Source of the DNA: Bacteroidota bacterium
GTDB lineage: Bacteria; Bacteroidota; Bacteroidia; J057
DNA length: 5,594 bases
Direction of reading: 5' to 3'
NCBI GenBank assembly: GCA_003696875.1
Contig: RFHL01001254.1
Coordinates: 1-5,594 of the forward strand
The translations under genes and the position numbers were made by a program. Below the pieces are notes generated by a model. That model saw only the letters and a list, made by a program, of their open reading frames with translations. It was not told where the DNA came from and did no database searches. Positions 1 to 5,594 of the stretch are shown in pieces. Within the stretch, counting starts at the first letter, position 1, and every line of letters starts with the position of its first letter.

Positions 1-2
1 AC

Positions 3-2642
3 CTGGACCTGGTGATATTCCGCCTGGTGATTTCTGGGACCTATCCTGTCTCCAGGATTCGTTTTTCTTTCTTTTCTGGAGATGGTGCGAAGCTGTGGGG
101 AGTAGACCCAGATCTTTGGCCCGAAGAAGTGGACTTGGAGACCTGGGGGCAGGTCATGATGCAGGATAAGGCCGCCGAACTGTTGGATGTTTTCAACCAA
201 AAGCTACGTGTAGGCCAAACCGTATCTTTTGCCTATCCGTATCGGCATCCCAATGGGCACATCCGCTGGATACACAACCAATTGGTGCCGCATCGCCTAC
301 CAAATGGAGAGATAGAGGTATTGGGTATGGCTCGGGATATCTCCCGGGAAGTGCAGCAGAAACAGGACCTGGGGATCAGCCAGCAGGCGCTGTCAGAAAT
401 AGAGAACGGCGTGGCCATCCTGATGCCTCAGGAGGACACCCATGCCCTGACGATGGTCAATGATGCCTTTGTCCGGCTCTGTGATCGCAGGGCTGAGGAT
501 ATGCCCGATGTGGAGGCCTGGTTGGCCTGCTATTCCGCCTCGGACCAGCAGGACCTGGCCCAGGTCAGGGATGCCCTGGCACATCGGCAGCCCCTCAAGA
601 TCGTGCTGAAGAGTCAGAGCCATACCGGCCAGTTCTGGCATGAGGTCAAGTTGGCCCCCATTCGTCCCGAGACTGCGGAAAGAGGATGGGTATTGGTTCT
701 GCACGATGTATCGGCCTATGTGGAGGCCCTCGAAGAACTTCAGCTTACCCGGGACCGCAAGCGGTATGTACTGAGCTCACTTCCAGATGGGATCGCCGTG
801 CTGGATGCCGATGGGTATATTTCCACGATCAATGACGCCTGGGAAGAACAATCCCGTTTTTGGGGGGAGGAAGGCGCAAGCCCGGGCGCCCACTACCTGA
901 CCGTCTGCCAGCACATGTCAGGACCCCTGTGGAGCTATGGCGATCAGGTGGCCAGGGGCCTTTCTGAGATGATGTCCGGGCGGCGCGCGCAATTTGAAGC
1001 GGAGGTATTCCTGTCCCATGCTCCCCTCCCGGCTTGGTATATCATCCGGATGGTCCGGATGCGGCAGGAAGAAGGCGGGTATGTGATCGCCCGGATCAAT
1101 ATCACCTCTCAGAAGCTGGCCGAAAAGGCCCTCATAGAAAGTGAACAGCGGTACCGCTGGCTGGCCGAGTCCATTGAGGACCTGATCGTCCTCTTGGATA
1201 GCGAAGGGAAGATTCAATATACCAATCCTGCAGTCGAGCTTTTGCTGGGCATGAAGTCGACGGACGTGCTGGGAAAAACGGCCCAAGACTTTATCCTGGG
1301 CGAAGATGTGCCGCTCTTGTACGAGGATTTCAAGGAAGCCCGGCAAAGCGGGCGCCCCTTCCGGCGCGTGTTCCGGGCCCGGCATGCCGAGGGCCATGTA
1401 CTATGGCTGGAGTCCCTGAGCCGCATATTACCCCATTATGGCGGGGGGGGACAGGACTACATCCTCAGTGTGGTCCGGGATGTGACCCAGTCCCGGGAAG
1501 TGGAGTCCCGGATCCGCTTCCAGTCCCAGGCCCTGGAACAGGCCCGTAACGCCATTGTAGTGACCGATATGGCCTTTGCCGTGACCTTTATGAACCGGGC
1601 CGCCGAGGAGTTGTATGAAGTGTCGGCTGAGGAGGCCTTAGGGTCATACCTGCCGGAAGTATATCAAGTAGAATGGGAGAATGAGGAGCAGCGTGAGGCG
1701 TCTATCAAACAGGTGCAGAGCCAGGGGTACTGGCATGGGCAGGTATTTCAGCGCAAGCGCTCCGGAGATCGCTTTTTTGCCGATGCGGCCATCACCCTTC
1801 TCAGCGATGTCGACAGCCGGCCGCAGGGATACCTGGGGGTGATCATGGATATTTCCATCCTCAAGGAAGCCGAGGATGCCCTCCACAACCTGAACTCCCA
1901 GCTTGAGGCCCTGGTCAAGACCCGCACCCGCGAGCTCGAAGCTGCCAACCGGGAACTGGAGGCCTTCAATTTTACGATCTCCCACGACCTGCGCTCCCCC
2001 TTGCGTGGGATTCACGGCTTCGCGCAGATTCTTCATCACCGATATGCCAAGGAGCTTGGCGCCGATGGCAAGGAGTTCCTGGATTTTATCCTGAGGGATG
2101 TGAAGAAGATGGACCACCTCATCAGGGACTTGCTCACCTTCTCGCAGGTGGGCCGGTATCGCCTGCGGCGGCAGGTGGTCCATATGGATAGGATGATACA
2201 AGAGGTCTGGGAAGAAGTGATGCTGGCTCCCTATGCCCGGGGACATCAGTTGAAGTCGGCCTCTCTGCCTCCCTTGGTGTCTGACAGCCACCTGATCCGG
2301 GTGATCTTTACCAACCTGATCAGCAATGCGGTGAAGTATTCCAGTCATGTGCCTGAACCATGGGTGACCATCGGAGGGCATCAGACAGCAGGGCGAGTCG
2401 TACTTTTTGTACGCGACAATGGCATTGGCTTCGACATGGCCCAGCATGACCGCATTTTCCGGGTCTTTCAGCGCTTACATACCGAGGAGGAATACGAGGG
2501 GACAGGGGCCGGACTGTCGATTGTGCAGCGCATCGTGGAGCGCATGGAAGGCAGGGTTTGGGCCGAGTCCACCTTGGGCAAGGGAGCCACTTTCTTTGTT
2601 GAGCTCCCCGACATGGAGGTCCCTGAGTCGGCGGCTACCTGA
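3..2642 (+). CDS. Multi-PAS soluble sensor histidine kinase (5' end outside window)
   Basis: Sensor kinase of a two-component system, expected to autophosphorylate on His and pass the phosphate to a response regulator. Residue numbers count from the GTG at base 12. The frame is open to the left edge and the first PAS fold has already begun there, so the true start is upstream. Five PAS modules can be read: about 1-112 (PAS_3-like, ending in a GMARDIS motif), 125-236, 252-368 (a distinct subtype with NDAW and YLTVC), 377-494 and 502-617. A coiled coil (about 618-650) leads to the DHp helix with H-box ISHDLRSPL (His658). The ATPase domain has N-box NAVKYS (Asn772), G1 DNGIGFD (Asp802), an F-box (IFRVFQRLH) and G2 GTGAGLS (830-836). 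All catalytic motifs are intact. The H-box context resembles Cph1/bacteriophytochrome-type kinases. No membrane segment or receiver domain is visible, so it is probably a cytoplasmic sensor; ligand and partner are unknown. The kinase assignment is firm, the signal is not. Confidence 0.95.
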   Translation: MDLVIFRLVISGTYPVSRIRFSFFSGDGAKLWGVDPDLWPEEVDLETWGQVMMQDKAAELLDVFNQKLRVGQTVSFAYPYRHPNGHIRWIHNQLVPHRLPNGEIEVLGMARDISREVQQKQDLGISQQALSEIENGVAILMPQEDTHALTMVNDAFVRLCDRRAEDMPDVEAWLACYSASDQQDLAQVRDALAHRQPLKIVLKSQSHTGQFWHEVKLAPIRPETAERGWVLVLHDVSAYVEALEELQLTRDRKRYVLSSLPDGIAVLDADGYISTINDAWEEQSRFWGEEGASPGAHYLTVCQHMSGPLWSYGDQVARGLSEMMSGRRAQFEAEVFLSHAPLPAWYIIRMVRMRQEEGGYVIARINITSQKLAEKALIESEQRYRWLAESIEDLIVLLDSEGKIQYTNPAVELLLGMKSTDVLGKTAQDFILGEDVPLLYEDFKEARQSGRPFRRVFRARHAEGHVLWLESLSRILPHYGGGGQDYILSVVRDVTQSREVESRIRFQSQALEQARNAIVVTDMAFAVTFMNRAAEELYEVSAEEALGSYLPEVYQVEWENEEQREASIKQVQSQGYWHGQVFQRKRSGDRFFADAAITLLSDVDSRPQGYLGVIMDISILKEAEDALHNLNSQLEALVKTRTRELEAANRELEAFNFTISHDLRSPLRGIHGFAQILHHRYAKELGADGKEFLDFILRDVKKMDHLIRDLLTFSQVGRYRLRRQVVHMDRMIQEVWEEVMLAPYARGHQLKSASLPPLVSDSHLIRVIFTNLISNAVKYSSHVPEPWVTIGGHQTAGRVVLFVRDNGIGFDMAQHDRIFRVFQRLHTEEEYEGTGAGLSIVQRIVERMEGRVWAESTLGKGATFFVELPDMEVPESAAT

Positions 2643-2652
2643 GCCGCTTTTT
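2631..2652 (+). terminator. Intrinsic terminator of the histidine kinase gene, overlapping its stop codon
   Basis: A perfect 6-bp GC-rich stem, GCGGCT (2631-2636) with AGCCGC (2642-2647), closes a 5-nt loop and is followed at once by five T residues (2648-2652). This is the classic Rho-independent layout on the + strand. The kinase TGA (2640-2642) lies in the loop and the first base of the 3' arm. On the - strand the hairpin is not followed by a T run, so it should act only on kinase transcripts. The same bases encode the last residues of mazG. Confidence 0.75.
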
Positions 2653-3414
2653 GGCCTCTTCCCACAGCGCATCCGCCTCGGAGGTCGAGAGATCGGACAG
2701 GTTTTTTCCCTGATCCCAGGCGGCATGTTCCAGATAAGAAAAGCGGCGCTGAAATTTTTGGCTGCTTCTGGCCAGCGCATCCTCGGCATTGATGCCGAGG
2801 TGTCGGCAATAATTGACCAGCGCAAAAAGCAGATCCCCCATTTCTTCCGCCTGATGGTCGGCATCCGTAGCGTGTTCCAATTCGTCCCATTCCTCCTCTA
2901 CTTTGCTCAGGGCATCAGCCGCATCGCTGAAGTCAAAGCCCATGGCGGCAGCCTTTTCCTGCAGGCGCTGCGCCTTGATCAGAGAGGGTAAGCTGGCCGG
3001 GACACCGTCGAAGACCGAGGCGCGCTCTTTGCCCGCGGCGGCCTTTTCCGCCGCCTTGATTTTCTCCCAGTTGGCGTGAATTTCCGCCTCCGAAGCGCCC
3101 ACCAGATCGCCATAGATGTGCGGGTGGCGCCGGATCAGCTTTTCAATTTGGGTCTCCAGAACCTCGCCCATGTCAAATTGCCCGGCGTCGCGGGCCAGAC
3201 TCGCATAGAAGATCATGTGCATGAGCAGGTCGCCCAGTTCGATTTTCATCTCGGGATAGTCGCCTGCCAGGATGGTGTCCGATAGTTCGTAGGTCTCTTC
3301 GATCGTCAGGTGGCGAATGCTCTCCTTGGTCTGCTTGCGGTCCCAGGGGCATTGCGCCCGCAGTTCGTCGACAATCTCCATCAGGCGGGCAAAGGATTCC
3401 GGAGCGGTAGGCAT
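2635..3414 (-). CDS. mazG: Nucleoside triphosphate pyrophosphohydrolase MazG
   Basis: MazG hydrolyses (d)NTPs to NMP plus pyrophosphate in the cytoplasm. It is linked in E. coli to clearing aberrant nucleotides and to lowering ppGpp. The 259-residue product matches the usual two-domain length (E. coli about 263). The N-terminal half has the family signature CPWDRKQT (22-29), EETYE (39-43) and the ELGD pair (Glu59, Asp62). The C-terminal repeat has its own metal-binding set: EEWDE (Glu174, Glu175, Glu178) and EEMGD (Glu191, Asp194). Both copies of the EExxE...ExxD motif are therefore intact; in E. coli the C-terminal one carries the activity. The ATG at 3414 is the only reasonable start and no Shine-Dalgarno precedes it. 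It lies 86 bp after the enoyl-CoA hydratase on the same strand. Its TAG stop overlaps the end of the convergent kinase gene by 8 bp, and its last codons lie in the kinase terminator. Confidence 0.96.
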   Translation of the reverse strand: MPTAPESFARLMEIVDELRAQCPWDRKQTKESIRHLTIEETYELSDTILAGDYPEMKIELGDLLMHMIFYASLARDAGQFDMGEVLETQIEKLIRRHPHIYGDLVGASEAEIHANWEKIKAAEKAAAGKERASVFDGVPASLPSLIKAQRLQEKAAAMGFDFSDAADALSKVEEEWDELEHATDADHQAEEMGDLLFALVNYCRHLGINAEDALARSSQKFQRRFSYLEHAAWDQGKNLSDLSTSEADALWEEAKKRLR

Positions 3415-3500
3415 GGCGTGACGATTCGGCGTGAAAAGTTCGTGTTCGGGTGGCGTCCATCCTAGGTGGGTGGTCTGCCGGCTGACGGTGCTGTCAGAGG

Positions 3501-4292
3501 CTATTTGCCTTTGAAGGCGGGCTTGCGCTTGTCGAGAAAAGCCTGGGTGCCCTCGCGGCCATCATAAGAGGTGATGGCCTTGCCAAAGTGTTGGGCTTCA
3601 ATCTCATAGCCATTCACCGCCGTGTAGCCGTTGCGGTTTTTGTAGCCGGCATTCAGGGCATCCAGCGTGAGCCGGATGGCCATGGGCGATTGGCGGTAGG
3701 CCTTGCCGAGGAGCTCATAGCATTTGTCCATCAGCTCCACCCGGGTGGTGAGGGCATTGACGAGGCCCCACTTCAGGGCCTCATCGGCATCGATCATATC
3801 GCCGGTGATGAGCAGCTCAATGGCCTTGCCCCGGCCGATGAGCTGGGCCAGGCGCTGGGTGCCCCCATAGCCGGGCAGCAGGCCCAGCTTGACCTCGGGC
3901 TGCCCAAAGCGGGCACTGCTCGCAGCGATACGCATGTGGCAAGCCATGGCCAGCTCGCAGCCGCCGCCCAGAGCAAAGCCGTTTACGGCGGCGATGACGG
4001 GCTTGGCGCTGTGCTCGATGGCAAAGAAGACTTCCTGCCCAAAGCGGCTGAAGGCCTGGGCCTCCTCGGCTTCCAGGTGGGCAAACTCGGCGATATCGGC
4101 CCCGGCGGCAAAGGCCTTGTCCCCGGCCCCGGTAATGATCGCACCTTTTAGGTTGTCATCGGCCTGCAGCATGTCCATCGCATCCTTGATTTCCCGCAGG
4201 GTCTGCTGGTTCAGGGCATTGAGGACCTTGGGCCGGTTGATGGTGATGACGAGGGTTTCCGTCTGGGTTTCGACGAGGAGGTTGCTAAACAT
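3501..4292 (-). CDS. Enoyl-CoA hydratase (crotonase family)
   Basis: Predicted to add water to trans-2-enoyl-CoA, giving 3-hydroxyacyl-CoA, in fatty-acid beta-oxidation or a related CoA pathway. The 263-residue product has the standard crotonase length. Visible signatures are INRPKVLNALN (18-28), the oxyanion-hole segment AFAAGADI (60-67), NGFALGGGCELA (104-115) and FGQPEVKLGLLPGYGGTQRL (129-148). The two catalytic glutamates of true hydratases (Glu144 and Glu164 in the rat enzyme) are both present as Glu113 and Glu133, with the same 20-residue spacing. This favours a hydratase over isomerase or hydrolase relatives; chain-length preference cannot be read. The frame could open at 4349, but those 19 extra codons run through a terminator hairpin and its T tract, and family members start near the MFSNLL sequence, so the ATG at 4292 is chosen. 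No clear ribosome binding site is visible. No thiolase or dehydrogenase partner gene is nearby. Confidence 0.94.
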   Translation of the reverse strand: MFSNLLVETQTETLVITINRPKVLNALNQQTLREIKDAMDMLQADDNLKGAIITGAGDKAFAAGADIAEFAHLEAEEAQAFSRFGQEVFFAIEHSAKPVIAAVNGFALGGGCELAMACHMRIAASSARFGQPEVKLGLLPGYGGTQRLAQLIGRGKAIELLITGDMIDADEALKWGLVNALTTRVELMDKCYELLGKAYRQSPMAIRLTLDALNAGYKNRNGYTAVNGYEIEAQHFGKAITSYDGREGTQAFLDKRKPAFKGK

Positions 4293-4316
4293 ATGGACAG
4301 AAAATAGGGGCTGGGC

Positions 4317-4347
4317 AAAAAAAAGAATCCCGGGGCTACCGGGATTC
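4317..4347 (-). terminator. Strong intrinsic terminator after the 308-residue membrane protein gene
   Basis: A perfect 9-bp inverted repeat, GAATCCCGG (4325-4333) and CCGGGATTC (4339-4347), encloses a 5-nt loop. Read on the - strand it is followed immediately by eight T residues (4324-4317), so it should terminate transcripts of the gene ending at 4385. On the + strand no T run follows, so it is one-directional. Only 24 nt separate the T tract from the enoyl-CoA hydratase start codon, leaving little room for a separate promoter downstream. Confidence 0.9.
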
Positions 4348-4384
4348 AAAACTACAGACTATCGGCCCAAAGTGCCATTTTTTC

Positions 4385-5311
4385 TCAATCCTTTAAGCGA
4401 TCTTCATAGCCCATATCGCCGGGCCCCTCGCTCTCCAGGTCAAAGTCATCGGCGACGCCGGGGTAAAACTCCGATTGCATCAGGTTCTCAATTTCTTCCA
4501 TGGTCTGCTGGGTCTGCTCCGTCTCAAACAGGAGGTTGTCGATCATGATGTCCTCCCGTTCGGTGTTTTGCAGCGTCATGGGCTGATCCTTGATGTACTC
4601 GACCATCTCCTCGATGGTCTGGAGTTGTTCTTCGATCACCTCACGGTTTTCCCGCACCTTGTAGTAATTGTCCATGCGCATCTCCAGCAGCCGGAGCCGC
4701 TTCTCCTTGATCTTGCGCAGGCGGCTGGAGGCCGTCTTCAACTCCTGGTTCAGGCGGTCGATCTCCTGTACCGTCCGCTGGATTACTGTCTCATTCGTCA
4801 GTTCGGGAAATTTATCTTTGAAGTACAGCAGGCGGACGTAGGAGAGTTCGATGGCATTCATCTTGTTGACGAAGCTGTTGACCAGGTTAGGGACAGTCGT
4901 ATTGAGTTTCTTGAACCCCTCGCGCACCTCCTTGATGCGCTTGCGCATCTTGTCGAAGCGCTGCTGCGACTCCAGCGTCAGCTCATTGTAGTATTCGACC
5001 AGGGTCTTGGTCTTCTGAAAGGCGTCGATGTCCTTCTGATACTTGGCGTTGATGGCCCGGATGAAGCGCGGGTTTTGGCTGATCCAGCTCAGGACCATGA
5101 GCTCCAGGCCGCCGGCCATCATGATGATGGACGAGACGGTGGTCGAGGCCATCTCAGGCTCCAGGTTCAGCAGGTCCGGGATGGTCAGGACCCCAAGGGC
5201 AGCGATACCGGTGATGATAGAGAGAATGGTCAGGTGGACCGGCCAGAAGAATGCCTCCTTGGTGTAGTTAATAAACTTCTGTATGCGTGATTTGGACTTT
5301 TTCTTTGCCAA
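4385..5311 (-). CDS. Uncharacterised protein: two N-terminal membrane segments plus long cytoplasmic coiled coil
   Basis: I do not recognise this 308-residue protein. A basic N-terminus (KKKSKSR, residues 3-9) precedes two hydrophobic stretches at about 22-44 and 56-77, joined by a short acidic loop (PDLLNLEPE). Positive-inside logic predicts a hairpin with both ends in the cytoplasm. Residues about 90-285 are highly charged and helical. The clearest heptad-rich region is about 178-242 (rich in E, K, R, L and Q), and a second helical block spans about 95-137. The tail is strongly acidic (DDFDLESEGPGD, 288-299). No enzymatic motif is seen. The start is TTG at 5311: an in-frame TAA lies five codons upstream, no other ATG, GTG or TTG lies between, and the next ATG (residue 54) would delete the first membrane segment. 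It lies 126 bp downstream of gltX on the same strand and ends in its own terminator. A scaffold or membrane-organising role is only a guess. Confidence 0.85.
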   Translation of the reverse strand: MAKKKSKSRIQKFINYTKEAFFWPVHLTILSIITGIAALGVLTIPDLLNLEPEMASTTVSSIIMMAGGLELMVLSWISQNPRFIRAINAKYQKDIDAFQKTKTLVEYYNELTLESQQRFDKMRKRIKEVREGFKKLNTTVPNLVNSFVNKMNAIELSYVRLLYFKDKFPELTNETVIQRTVQEIDRLNQELKTASSRLRKIKEKRLRLLEMRMDNYYKVRENREVIEEQLQTIEEMVEYIKDQPMTLQNTEREDIMIDNLLFETEQTQQTMEEIENLMQSEFYPGVADDFDLESEGPGDMGYEDRLKD

Positions 5312-5430
5312 AGCGGAAGCGGATTAGGGGAAATGCTAGCGTACTAGAAATTAGAACGGGAACCGCAGGGAAAGGATACAGCCCGCCCGAGGGGGAAATT
5401 ACGAAATGCCCCGGAGAAAAGGAATGTGTC

Positions 5431-5454
5431 AGCCGCTTCAGGCAGGAAGCCGCT
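5431..5454 (-). terminator. Weak hairpin over the gltX stop codon, possible terminator
   Basis: AGCCGCTTC (5431-5439) and GAAGCCGCT (5446-5454) pair over nine positions with one central mismatch and a 6-nt loop. The hairpin covers the gltX TGA (5440-5438). On the - strand the nearest T-rich stretch starts about ten bases past the stem, and no clean T tract follows, so it is a poor fit to a Rho-independent terminator. It could simply be a 3'-end stabilising hairpin or chance. Confidence 0.25.
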
Positions 5455-5594
5455 CCAGGGCCAGATCGATGCGGTTCAGAGTCTCTGCCCGCCCGATGAG
5501 GGCGGCAATATCAAAGACGCCCGGACCCGCGCCCATGCCGGTCAGGGCCAGCCGCAGCGGGGCCATGACCTTGCCTACGCCCACTTCCCGGGCC
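5438..5594 (-). CDS. gltX: Glutamyl-tRNA synthetase, C-terminal 51 residues (rest beyond window)
   Basis: Class I aminoacyl-tRNA synthetase that charges tRNA-Glu with glutamate. Only the end of the gene is here. From the right edge the - strand reads 51 codons to a TGA at 5440-5438. The visible peptide contains GVGKVMAPLRLALTG, then GPGVFDIAALIGRAETLNRI. This matches the conserved end of the GltX anticodon-binding domain, whose members carry a GKVMQPLRxALTG motif followed by a helix near IGKEETxxRI and a short tail. The fragment has no start codon, and the catalytic HIGH and KMSKS motifs lie outside the window. Nothing suggests a pseudogene. GltX and GlnRS-type relatives share little at this end, so gltX is much the best match, although the call rests on a short stretch. 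Confidence 0.85.
   Translation of the reverse strand, partial: AREVGVGKVMAPLRLALTGMGAGPGVFDIAALIGRAETLNRIDLALERLPA

Noticed and set aside
1644..2447. Long open frame (267 codons) on the - strand inside the kinase gene
   Set aside because: It is antisense to the intact DHp/ATPase coding region, has no recognisable domain, and its composition is that expected of a reverse-frame shadow in GC-rich DNA.
3482..3497. Small inverted repeat CTGAC/GTCAG between the hydratase and mazG
   Set aside because: Only 5 bp of stem with a 6-nt loop and no T run after it on the - strand; too weak to call a terminator.
3588..4151. 187-codon + strand open frame opposite the enoyl-CoA hydratase
   Set aside because: It is a shadow of a well-conserved crotonase gene with both catalytic glutamates intact.
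4293..4349. N-terminal extension of the enoyl-CoA hydratase to an upstream ATG at 4349
   Set aside because: The extra codons are made of the terminator hairpin and its T tract, and the protein family begins near the internal Met at 4292.
4475..5290. 271-codon open frame on the + strand opposite the coiled-coil protein
   Set aside because: Its Leu/Asp/Val/His/Gln-rich sequence is the mirror of the charged helical gene on the other strand; no motif, and the - strand gene has a membrane hairpin, a coiled coil and a terminator of its own.
5312..5437. Possible promoter in the gap between gltX and the membrane protein gene
   Set aside because: I looked for a Bacteroidota-type TAnnTTTG with an upstream TTTG element and for sigma-70 boxes on the - strand; only poor partial matches were found.

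Overview
This 5.6-kb window carries five protein-coding genes, two of them cut by the window edges. It looks like an ordinary chromosomal segment of a fairly GC-rich member of the Bacteroidota. That placement is an inference from three things: the style of the MazG, enoyl-CoA hydratase and GltX proteins, the lack of clear Shine-Dalgarno sequences in front of the genes, and the mix of neighbours. A Saprospiria/Lewinella-like lineage is plausible but unproven. I see no mobile element, CRISPR array, rRNA or tRNA, and no phage-like or anomalous-composition block.

Layout. On the + strand, positions 3-2642 hold most of a large soluble sensor histidine kinase: five PAS modules, a short coiled coil, then a DHp and an ATPase domain of the type seen in phytochrome-like kinases. 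Its 5' end lies outside the window. Everything else is on the - strand. Read right to left, these are the last 51 codons of gltX (5594-5438), an unrecognised 308-residue membrane/coiled-coil protein starting at TTG (5311-4385), a strong intrinsic terminator (4347-4317), an enoyl-CoA hydratase (4292-3501) and mazG (3414-2635). The kinase and mazG converge and their ends overlap by 8 bp. The kinase's own terminator hairpin sits on its stop codon and inside the last codons of mazG.

How they fit together. No shared pathway is evident. GltX (glutamate charging), MazG (NTP pyrophosphohydrolase house-cleaning) and enoyl-CoA hydratase (fatty-acyl or related CoA metabolism) are housekeeping functions. 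The hydratase and mazG may be co-transcribed (86-bp gap, no convincing terminator between them). The kinase has no response regulator in view. The points most worth a second look are the uncharacterised membrane/coiled-coil protein, the tight terminator-to-start spacing in front of the hydratase (possible attenuation), and the compact convergent ending of the kinase and mazG. I found no convincing evidence of a new multi-gene system.
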